Source: Collinsella sp.
GTDB lineage: Bacteria > Actinomycetota > Coriobacteriia > Coriobacteriales > Coriobacteriaceae
Direction: 5' to 3'
NCBI GenBank assembly: GCA_019419405.1
Contig: DYAA01000186.1
Coordinates: forward strand, 1 to 23,889
DNA length: 23,889 bases
The position numbers and the translations under genes are program-made. The notes beneath the pieces were generated by a model that did no database searches, was not told where the DNA came from, and saw only the letters and a program-made list of their open reading frames with translations. Positions 1 through 6,065 of the stretch are shown here, piece by piece. Every line of letters starts with the position of its first letter. Positions within the stretch are counted from its first letter, which is position 1.

Positions 1-198
1 AACGGTATCGAGCGCATCAACCGCGAGATCAGGCGGAGGACGAGGGTCGTAGGGACCTTCCCGGACGGCAACTCGGCCCTGATGCTGGTGACGGCGAGGC
101 TGAAGTACATCGTGGAGCACGAATGGGGCAAGAGGAGGTACCTGGACATGTCGAAGCTGGAGGAGATGGACGAGCTGAGGGGAAAGGCGGAGGGCTAG
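1..198 (+). CDS. IS256-family (mutator-type) transposase, C-terminal fragment
   Basis: The open frame enters from the left edge and ends at TAG 196-198, giving 65 residues. The visible part begins NGIERINREIRRRTRVVGTF and continues with a PDG..SALMLV motif. This matches the conserved C-terminal segment of IS256/mutator DDE transposases, which carries the last stretch of the catalytic domain including the Glu of the NxxERxNREIRRRTR block. The upstream DD part lies outside the window, so I cannot tell whether the gene is intact. The frame ends in a charged tail (EEMDELRGKAEG). The neighbouring sugar transport genes are not functionally related to it. Confidence 0.85.
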   Translation, partial: NGIERINREIRRRTRVVGTFPDGNSALMLVTARLKYIVEHEWGKRRYLDMSKLEEMDELRGKAEG

Positions 199-254
199 AA
201 CAGGACGGGGCCGAGGACGGCTAAATCAATTTGCGAAAGAATCTTGACGGTACC
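1..254 (+). mobile_element. Right end of an IS256-family insertion sequence
   Basis: About 20-60 bp after the transposase stop lies AAATCAATTTGCGAAAGAAT followed by CTTGACGGTACC (about 222-254). This resembles the terminal inverted repeats of IS256-family elements, which typically read AAATCAATTT...AATTCTTGAC. The exact end base is uncertain because the left end is outside the window and the target duplication cannot be checked. Just outside, TCTGTAAC (261-268) and GTTACAGA (296-303) form an 8-bp inverted repeat 27 bp apart, of unknown meaning. Confidence 0.6.
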
Positions 255-342
255 TCTCGTTCTGTAACATCTAAACCCAATTCGAACCTCTACCTGTTAC
301 AGATCAAGACAAACGACCGACCAGACAACCCCGTCATAAAGA

Positions 343-381
343 AAGGCTCCCCTCTCGCCTAGTGGACGGAAGGGGAGCCTT
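343..381 (-). terminator. Intrinsic terminator of the sugar ABC operon
   Basis: AAGGCTCCCCT (343-353) pairs perfectly with AGGGGAGCCTT (371-381), an 11-bp stem. Read on the minus strand the stem is followed by TTTCTTTAT. It lies about 70 bp past the ATPase stop codon, so it most likely ends the ABC operon transcript. It also insulates the operon from the IS on the left. Confidence 0.8.
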
Positions 382-449
382 ATATGTGACCACGGCAAAA
401 GGATGGCAAAGCCGCAGTCGCCCAAAAGGAGGGCCTGATTGGATCGGGC

Positions 450-1649
450 CTAGATAAGGTTCTTGCCAGACACCTTATCGAAGAGATGGGTCGCGTTCTT
501 CTCAAACTTGAACCAGATGGTGTCGCCCGCCTTGAGCGCACCCTTGGCCTCAAGGTCGACAACGGGAATGATCAGGACAAACTGGCCATCGGGAGCGGTC
601 ACGTGGACATGCTCGGTCGAGCCCATGAGCTCGGTCACCTCGATGGTGCCCTGAAGCGCACCCTCCTCGCCCTTTTCGGCAAGCAGAATCTGCTCGGGAC
701 GTACGCCGGCCGTGATCTCCTTCACGTCGCCGCCGTCCCAATTAAGGGCGAGCTGAGCGCAGGTCTCGGGGGCCAGCGCGACATTCATGTCGTCGGTCTT
801 GACGGTAAAGCCGTCGCCCGAGCGCACCAGCTGGGCATCGAAGAAGTTCATCTGCGGCACGCCGATGAAGCCGGCGACGAAGATGTTCGCGGGATGGTTG
901 AAGACCTCCTGCGGCGTGGCGATCTGCTGGACAACGCCGTCCTTCATGACCACGATACGGTCGCCGAGAGTCATGGCCTCGGTCTGGTCGTGAGTAACAT
1001 AGATGAACGTGCCCTTGATCTCGTGGCGCAGCTTGATGAGCTCGGCACGCATCTGGTTACGCAGCTTGGCGTCCAGGTTGGACAGCGGCTCGTCCATCAG
1101 GAAGACCTTAGGATCACGCACGATGGCGCGGCCGATAGCGACACGCTGGCGCTGGCCGCCCGAAAGCGCCTTGGGCTTGCGGTCGAGGTACTCGGTGATA
1201 CCCAAGATCTCGGCAGCGGAGCGAACCTTGCGGTCGATCTCGTCTTTGGGGACCTTCTTGAGCTCAAGCGTAAACGCCATGTTCTCGTACACCGTCATGT
1301 TGGGGTACAGAGCATAGCTCTGGAACACCATGGCGATGTCGCGGTCCTTGGGCGCCACGTCGTTGACGCGCTTGCCGTCGATGAGCACGTCGCCCGAGGT
1401 AATGTCCTCCAGGCCGGCGACCATGCGCATCGTCGTGGACTTACCGCAGCCAGACGGGCCAACGAGGACGACGAACTCCTGGTCGTGAACGGTGAGGTTA
1501 AAGTCCTCAACAGCGAGCACGCCATCCTCGGTAACCTTAAGGTTATGCTTCTTCTCCTCGGTCTTCTTCTTTTTGCCAAAGAAGCCCTTCTTTTTGGACT
1601 CGGTGTTGGGATACACCTTCTGAACATGTTTGAGAACGATCTCGGCCAT
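450..1649 (-). CDS. ugpC: Carbohydrate ABC transporter ATPase (UgpC/MsmX/MalK type)
   Basis: This 399-residue cytoplasmic ATPase powers sugar import through the two permeases encoded just upstream. Visible motifs are Walker A GPSGCGKST (64-72), Q-loop Gln110, signature LSGGQ (162-166), Walker B VFLMDEP (182-188) and H-loop His220. The C-terminal third is the OB-type regulatory domain of the MalK/UgpC family, with the GVRPEQILL block. Between KVYPN and VLAVEDF there is an extra Lys/Glu-rich segment of about 28 residues (16-43) that classical MalK lacks; similar inserts are, to my knowledge, common in Gram-positive MsmX-like ATPases. The start ATG at 1649 follows GAAAGGTAAAGAC. It is last in the operon. 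Such ATPases often serve several importers, so the substrate cannot be deduced from it; the symbol is the family name only. Confidence 0.93.
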   Translation of the reverse strand: MAEIVLKHVQKVYPNTESKKKGFFGKKKKTEEKKHNLKVTEDGVLAVEDFNLTVHDQEFVVLVGPSGCGKSTTMRMVAGLEDITSGDVLIDGKRVNDVAPKDRDIAMVFQSYALYPNMTVYENMAFTLELKKVPKDEIDRKVRSAAEILGITEYLDRKPKALSGGQRQRVAIGRAIVRDPKVFLMDEPLSNLDAKLRNQMRAELIKLRHEIKGTFIYVTHDQTEAMTLGDRIVVMKDGVVQQIATPQEVFNHPANIFVAGFIGVPQMNFFDAQLVRSGDGFTVKTDDMNVALAPETCAQLALNWDGGDVKEITAGVRPEQILLAEKGEEGALQGTIEVTELMGSTEHVHVTAPDGQFVLIIPVVDLEAKGALKAGDTIWFKFEKNATHLFDKVSGKNLI

Positions 1650-1666
1650 GTCTTTACCTTTCGATG

Positions 1667-1693
1667 TGCGGCGCCGCGCTGAGGGGCGCCGCA
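1667..1693 (-). promoter_or_regulatory. Intercistronic hairpin between permease and ATPase genes
   Basis: TGCGGCGCC (1667-1675) pairs perfectly with GGCGCCGCA (1685-1693) around a 9-nt loop. No T-run follows on the minus strand; the ribosome-binding site of the ATPase gene does. It is therefore more likely an mRNA-stabilising or processing hairpin than a full terminator. Confidence 0.55.
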
Positions 1694-1717
1694 GAAACTT
1701 GCAAAACAGTTACGGCA

Positions 1718-2557
1718 TCAGCCCTTGACGGCACCTGCCACCACGCCGTCGATGATGTACTTCTGGCAGAGGATGTACATGATGACGATGGGGACAACGA
1801 CCATCATGATGCAAGCCATCATGGGGCCGAGCTCGACGTGGCCGTAGCCGCCGCGGAAGTACTGGATCAAGATAGGAATGGTCTTGTACTTGGTGGAGTC
1901 GAGCGTAAGGTAGGGCAGCAGGTAGTCGTTCCAGACCCACATGGTCTCGAGAATGCCGACCGAAAGATAGGTGGGCTTCATGATGGGAAGGACGATCTTA
2001 AAGAACACCTGGACCGGGTTGCAGCCGTCGATCATGGCCGCCTCCTCGATCTCGAGTGGGATGTTCTTTACAAAGCCGGCGAACATAAAGACCGCCAGGC
2101 CCGCGCCAAAGCCCAGATAGATAAAGCAGATGTTGAACGGCGTGTTGAAGCCGATGCGGTCCGCCAAATTGGACAGCGTGAACATGAGCATCTGGAAGGG
2201 CACGACCATCGAGAAGACGAACAGGTAATAGAAGAAGTTCGAGATCTTGCTGTTGACGCGCACTACGTACCAAGCGCACATGGAGCAGCACACCAAGATC
2301 AGCACGACCGACGTGACCGTGATGATGAGCGAGTACATAAATGCCGAGGCAAAGCCCTGCTCGTTAAGGGCGTGCACGTAGTTTGCAAGGCCGTTGAACG
2401 TCTCGGGCGTGAGCAGATCGAACGCCGTGGTGGTGCTGATTGCAGTCGCCTTTTTAAAGGAATTGAGCGCAATCATGAACACGGGGTAGATCCACGCGAG
2501 CGACAGGATCGTAAAGAAAATCGAGAGCGCGCGGTTGATAACCTTATCGCGTTTCAT
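1718..2557 (-). CDS. Carbohydrate ABC transporter permease (MalG/MsmG-like)
   Basis: This 279-residue integral membrane protein has about six hydrophobic segments. The cytoplasmic EAA loop EEAAMIDGCNPVQVFFKIVL (171-190) docks onto the ATPase. Length, the N-terminal SIFFTILSLAWIYPVFMIAL helix and the position of the loop fit the MalG/UgpE subfamily (BPD_transp_1). Its ATG at 2557 overlaps the TAA of the preceding permease by one base (TAATG), after GGAGGTGCAGCAG, so the two permeases are translationally coupled. It should form a heterodimer with the 2557-3411 product. The sugar cannot be read from the sequence. Confidence 0.92.
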   Translation of the reverse strand: MKRDKVINRALSIFFTILSLAWIYPVFMIALNSFKKATAISTTTAFDLLTPETFNGLANYVHALNEQGFASAFMYSLIITVTSVVLILVCCSMCAWYVVRVNSKISNFFYYLFVFSMVVPFQMLMFTLSNLADRIGFNTPFNICFIYLGFGAGLAVFMFAGFVKNIPLEIEEAAMIDGCNPVQVFFKIVLPIMKPTYLSVGILETMWVWNDYLLPYLTLDSTKYKTIPILIQYFRGGYGHVELGPMMACIMMVVVPIVIMYILCQKYIIDGVVAGAVKG

Positions 2558-3411
2558 TACTGCTGCACCTCCTTGGACCTCGTGGCCTTAAGCTGAATCA
2601 TGGAGATGGCTACGACCAGGATGCAGAAGATAACCGCCTTGGCCTGACCGATGCCCTGCCATGCGATACCGGCACGCGAATAGAACGTGTTGTAGATGTT
2701 CAGGGCGAGCATCTCGGTGGAGTGCGCGGGGGCGCCGCCGGTAAGGGCGAGGTTCTGGTCGAACAGCTTAAAGCCGTTGGTGATGGACAGGAACAGGCAG
2801 ATGGTGATGGTCGGCATCAGGTTAGGGATCTTAACCTTCCAAAACGTCTGCCATGCCGTGGCACCGTCGACCTTGGCGGCCTCGATGTAGTCGGACGGAA
2901 TGGACTGCAGACCAGCGATGTAGATGATCATCATGTAGCCGACCTGCTGCCACAGGGTCAGGATGATAAGGCCCCAGAAGCCGGCAGCGGAGTTAAGGGC
3001 AATGAGCTGGGCGCCCACGTTGGAGAGCAGGCAGTTGATCAGGATCTGCCAGATGTAGCCCAACACGATGCCGCCGATCAGGTTAGGCATAAAGAAGATC
3101 GTACGGAAGATGTTGGTGCCTTTGAGCGCCTTGCGGGTGAGCGCCTGCGCAATTGCCAGGGCGATCACGTTGATGAGCACCGTCGACAGGAAGGCAAACG
3201 CCACGGTAAAGAAGAACGACGTGGCAAACTGCGGATCGGACAGCGCGCGCACGTAGTTCGCGATACCGACAAAGTGCGCGTTGTTAATGGTAATAAACTG
3301 GCAGAACGAGAGATAGAAGCCCTGGATAAAAGGGATCACGAACCCGATCATAAACGCCAGGCACGTGGGCAGCATAAAGAGCGGCCACCAGCGCTTGAGT
3401 GCTTTGCCCAT
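2557..3411 (-). CDS. Carbohydrate ABC transporter permease (MalF/MsmF-like)
   Basis: This 284-residue membrane protein has an N-terminal helix (WWPLFMLPTCLAFMIGFVIP) and the EAA loop YIEAAKVDGATAWQTFWKVK (175-194), followed by IPNLMP. It lacks the large periplasmic insertion of E. coli MalF, as in Gram-positive MsmF/UgpA proteins. The ATG at 3411 follows GAAAGGACCCTTTT. It is the second gene of the operon, separated from the binding-protein gene by an 87-bp gap holding a strong hairpin, and coupled to the next permease by a one-base overlap. Confidence 0.92.
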   Translation of the reverse strand: MGKALKRWWPLFMLPTCLAFMIGFVIPFIQGFYLSFCQFITINNAHFVGIANYVRALSDPQFATSFFFTVAFAFLSTVLINVIALAIAQALTRKALKGTNIFRTIFFMPNLIGGIVLGYIWQILINCLLSNVGAQLIALNSAAGFWGLIILTLWQQVGYMMIIYIAGLQSIPSDYIEAAKVDGATAWQTFWKVKIPNLMPTITICLFLSITNGFKLFDQNLALTGGAPAHSTEMLALNIYNTFYSRAGIAWQGIGQAKAVIFCILVVAISMIQLKATRSKEVQQ

Positions 3412-3431
3412 AAAAGGGTCCTTTCAATATG

Positions 3432-3467
3432 CAGAGGGCGGGCAAACCAACGTCTGCCCGCCCCCTG
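3432..3467 (-). promoter_or_regulatory. Strong intercistronic hairpin after the binding-protein gene
   Basis: Bases 3432-3444 pair with 3455-3467 (13 bp, one A-C mismatch, core GGGCGGGCA/TGCCCGCCC). There is no immediate T-run. Hairpins at this place, between a binding-protein gene and its permeases, are known to cause partial termination or to protect the upstream mRNA, so that more binding protein than permease is made. That role here is inferred from position. Confidence 0.65.
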
Positions 3468-3498
3468 TCGCTAATCAGATAGCTTGGGCAGCAACTGC

Positions 3499-4815
3499 TT
3501 ACTCGGAAGCAGCCTTCTCGGTCTTCCAGCCATCGACGAAGGCGTTCTTGACGCCGTCCCACTTGCTGTTGTCGGCAGCATAGGCGATCAGAGCCTGCTT
3601 GAGGTTCTTCTTCCACTCCTCGGAGGGGATGTAAACGAAGTCCCAAGCAACGGTCTTCTTGCCGTCCTTGGCCATGGCAACGGCCTGCTGCGAGAAGACG
3701 TTGGTGGTTTCCTTGGCGCTCTTGAACGGAGCGGTCAGACCCATCTTGTCGGCGATGATGCTGGTCGGGGTGTCAGCGGTGACGCACCAGTACATGAAGT
3801 CCTCGGTGGCCTTCTGAGCATCCTCGGAAGCCTGGGAGCTCACGCACCAGTAGTTCTCGCCGCCGGAGCACAGGCCCTGGTTCTCCTCGCCGTCGACGCC
3901 GATGTAGATCGGCAGCATGCCGAGCTGGTCGTCGGTCATACCGGCCTTGGTGAGGTCAGCGTAGGCCCAAGAGCCGTTCTGATAGAAGACGGCCTTGCCG
4001 GTTGCGAACTCGTTGGTGGCGTCGTCACCGGTCTTGGAGGCAAGCTGCGAAGGATCGCAGGTGGAGTCGGTGATATACAGGTCGAAGATCTGCTTGAAGT
4101 TGTCGAGATACTCGCCCTTGATCTCATCGTCCTCCTGGTTGTGCTCCTTCTCGAACTCGTAGTAGAGCGGGAGGTTGGCGAGGTGGGTGGTGTAACGCCA
4201 GCTGGAGGAGTCATCCATGCCGGCGGAAGTGAAGGCGCCCTCAACGCCAAGCTCGTCCTTGCGGGCCTGAATGTCGTCAGCGCAAGCCTTCAGCTTGTCG
4301 AAGGAGTTGATGTCCTCGGCCTTGTAGCCAGCCTTCTCGAGCAGCTGTTTGTTGTAGATGATACCGTAGCTCTCCTGGACCCAGTCGATACCCAGATCCT
4401 TGCCATCGGACTGCAGAGCCAGGGAGTCGTCAATGAGCTCACCGCGGAGCTTGGTATCGGACAGATCGGCGCAGTAATCCTTCCAGTTCTTAAGACCGGT
4501 GGGGCCGTTGACCTGGAACAGGGTCGGAGCGGAGCTCTTGGACATCTCGGACTTGAGCTTCTCCTCGTAAGTGTTGGAGGCGGCGGTCACGATCTTGACC
4601 TCGACGCCCTTCTCCTCCTTGTACGCCTTGGCGATCTCCTTCCACTCCTTGTCGACCTCGGGCTTGAATTGGAGGAAGTAGACCTCGGCAGCGTCACCAG
4701 AAGCAGAGGAGCCGGAGCCGGCGGAGCCACCGCAGCCCACGAGACCCAGACCAAGAACCGCAGCCGCGGAACCAGCAAAGCCCAGGAACTGCCTTCTGCT
4801 CATTTCGTTCTTCAT
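3499..4815 (-). CDS. Extracellular sugar-binding lipoprotein of ABC transporter
   Basis: A 438-residue substrate-binding protein (SBP family 1) that would capture the sugar outside the cell and deliver it to the permease pair. The N-terminus MKNEMSRRQFLGFAGSAAAV ends in the lipobox LVGC with Cys28 as lipidation site, followed by a Gly/Ser linker. SRRQFLG before the hydrophobic stretch fits a twin-arginine motif, so export may be through Tat rather than Sec. Later motifs (FATGKAVFYQNGSWAY; PTSIIADKMGLTAPFK) are typical of the family. The frame opens at a GTG (4833), but ATG 4815 has AAAGGGTGG at proper distance and gives a cleaner signal peptide. It is the first gene of the operon. The substrate is unknown; MsmE-like oligosaccharides are one guess. 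Confidence 0.9.
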   Translation of the reverse strand: MKNEMSRRQFLGFAGSAAAVLGLGLVGCGGSAGSGSSASGDAAEVYFLQFKPEVDKEWKEIAKAYKEEKGVEVKIVTAASNTYEEKLKSEMSKSSAPTLFQVNGPTGLKNWKDYCADLSDTKLRGELIDDSLALQSDGKDLGIDWVQESYGIIYNKQLLEKAGYKAEDINSFDKLKACADDIQARKDELGVEGAFTSAGMDDSSSWRYTTHLANLPLYYEFEKEHNQEDDEIKGEYLDNFKQIFDLYITDSTCDPSQLASKTGDDATNEFATGKAVFYQNGSWAYADLTKAGMTDDQLGMLPIYIGVDGEENQGLCSGGENYWCVSSQASEDAQKATEDFMYWCVTADTPTSIIADKMGLTAPFKSAKETTNVFSQQAVAMAKDGKKTVAWDFVYIPSEEWKKNLKQALIAYAADNSKWDGVKNAFVDGWKTEKAASE

Positions 4816-4920
4816 TACAATCCACCCTTTCACACCGTGGCGGCACCCTTTGCCGCCGCCTTCGGAGATTGGCTCGGGGACTATGCCCCTTTTGCTGATT
4901 TGTACGATACGCTATTTGGC

Positions 4921-5019
4921 TACTTGTTTGAACAAGTATTACTAGAGCGGTAGAAAAACTTCGGTGAACGGTAATTTCAACTTGATACTTGACAAGTTTT
5001 GTATAAACAATTAATTGTT
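4921..5019 (-). promoter_or_regulatory. Operator cluster upstream of the sugar ABC operon
   Basis: Three dyads lie upstream of the binding-protein gene. TACTTGTTTGAACAAGTA (4921-4938) is an 18-bp inverted repeat with 8-bp arms. TACTTGACAAGT (4986-4997) contains the same half-sites TACTTG/CAAGT, only one base apart. AACAATTAATTGTT (5006-5019) is a perfect 14-bp palindrome. GTATAAAC (5001-5008) fits the GT-N-TA-N-AC pattern reported for GntR/HutC operators. I could not assign convincing -35/-10 boxes for the minus strand. A hairpin GGCGGCA/TGCCGCC (4839-4857) also lies in the leader close to the ribosome-binding site. Confidence 0.55.
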
Positions 5020-5036
5020 ACCAAATGCAGAGAAAA

Positions 5037-5075
5037 CGCCCGGTCAAGCCGATGCATCGTCGGTTTGACCGGGCG
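5037..5075 (-). terminator. Intrinsic terminator of the GntR regulator gene
   Basis: CGCCCGGTCAA (5037-5047) pairs with TTGACCGGGCG (5065-5075), extended inward by a G-T pair and CCGA/TCGG, for a 16-bp stem with a 7-nt loop. On the minus strand it is followed by TTTTCTCTGC. It separates the regulator from the ABC operon promoter. Confidence 0.85.
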
Positions 5076-5121
5076 CTTTCGCTTTGAGGGCATGAGTCTC
5101 GTCAGGCTGCGAGCTGGCCGG

Positions 5122-5841
5122 CTATCGCTTGGAGTTGACGCGGTAGTGGAAGATCTCGGGGTGTGTGCGAGTGTGCGTCACCTCAAACAAGATGCCATCC
5201 GAGGTGTACGACTGGCTCTCCATGACGGCAACGCAGTTGTATTTGCCGAGGTCAAGATAGCTGCAGTCCTCATCGTTGGCGAGCTCGACACTCACCGTAC
5301 GGCGGCTCGCCATCACTTTGATGCCGCGCTTGTGCTCCAGATAGCCGTAGATAGAATCCGCCGCGATCTCGGGGGTCAGGCCCTTGGCGATCGACGCCAA
5401 AAAGTAGCCGTGGTCCACCTGGCGCGCGCTGCCGTTGAGGCTTCGGACACGCACGACGCGAATCAGCTCCTCGCCCACCTTAAAGCCCAGGCGACGAGAG
5501 AGTTGCTCAGTGCAAATCAAATGTTCAAAAGACTTGACCTCGGTCGATGCGACGGCATTGTTGCGTTTTGCGAACTCGCCAAACGACTCAACCTCTTCGA
5601 GTGCGCCCAGCATGTCGGTTTCGCCCTTAAGCCAAATAACGCGCACGCCCTTACCGTGTATAGGCTGCACAAACATCTGGTCGGCCAGCATGCTCAAGGC
5701 GCGTCGAACGGTATTGCGCGTGCAGCCAAACTCCGCGGTCAGCTCGGCTTCGGTTGGCAGCATCTCCTGAAACGCATAGGTCCCGTCGATGATGCGCGAA
5801 CGGATCTCGCGGTAGATTCCTTCGTAAATCGCTTTTGGCAT
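5122..5841 (-). CDS. GntR-family (HutC/TreR-like) transcriptional regulator
   Basis: A 239-residue regulator. Residues 1-70 form the GntR winged helix-turn-helix: YEGIYREIRSRIIDGTY, then LPTEAELTAEFGCTRNTVRR as the recognition region, then the wing GKGVRVIW. Residues of about 90-235 are a UTRA effector domain (RVRSLNGSARQVDHGYFLAS; MESQSYTSDGILFEVTHTRTHPEIFHY), which in HutC-type members binds a small ligand, often a sugar phosphate in TreR-like proteins. ATG 5841 follows AGAGGTG. The gene is divergent from the PTS fusion at 6066 and sits upstream of the ABC operon on the same strand, behind its own terminator. GTTTAAAC boxes occur on both sides of the divergent gap. A role as local sugar-responsive repressor is inferred. 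Confidence 0.9.
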   Translation of the reverse strand: MPKAIYEGIYREIRSRIIDGTYAFQEMLPTEAELTAEFGCTRNTVRRALSMLADQMFVQPIHGKGVRVIWLKGETDMLGALEEVESFGEFAKRNNAVASTEVKSFEHLICTEQLSRRLGFKVGEELIRVVRVRSLNGSARQVDHGYFLASIAKGLTPEIAADSIYGYLEHKRGIKVMASRRTVSVELANDEDCSYLDLGKYNCVAVMESQSYTSDGILFEVTHTRTHPEIFHYRVNSKR

Positions 5842-5893
5842 GATTTCACCTCTAATGAATATGTATGGCTAGGCACGATAGCATTTCTTAAAG

Positions 5894-5942
5894 TTGTTTA
5901 AACCGATTATCGGTAAAGTACGGATTATTTACCGTCGACGGT
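5894..5942. promoter_or_regulatory. Palindrome cluster in the gntR-PTS divergent region
   Basis: This 49-bp stretch contains TTGTTTAAAC (5894-5903, with palindrome GTTTAAAC), ACCGATTATCGGT (5902-5914, perfect), CGGTAAA (5911-5917) facing TTTACCG (5928-5934) across 10 bp, and ACCGTCGACGGT (5931-5942, perfect). GATAAT on the minus strand within it could be a -10 box for gntR, but no good -35 is seen. The dense dyads make it the likely regulator-binding region; which protein binds which dyad is unknown. Confidence 0.55.
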
Positions 5943-6002
5943 TCCCCCGAAACCCAAATCGGACCGAATCAAAACCGTCAATGCGGCAAGCAGCCAGTCC
6001 TC

Positions 6003-6025
6003 TACAATGAGTTCATTGTTTAAAC
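6003..6025 (+). promoter_or_regulatory. Putative promoter/operator of the PTS fusion gene
   Basis: TACAAT (6003-6008) is a good -10 box with no recognisable -35. It is overlapped by the inverted repeat ACAATGA-GT-TCATTGT (6004-6019), followed at once by TTGTTTAAAC (6016-6025), the second copy of the 10-mer found at 5894-5903. A factor bound here would cover the -10 box and start site, which suits repression by the divergent GntR protein. This is inferred from layout only. Confidence 0.5.
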
Positions 6026-6065
6026 GTTCTTGCTCGCACAGCATGTTGCATCCGGAAGGCATATT

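Noticed and set aside
486..3474. Long plus-strand frames opposite the ABC transporter genes
   Set aside because: They mirror genes with full sets of motifs on the minus strand and show no recognisable domain, start site or ribosome-binding site.
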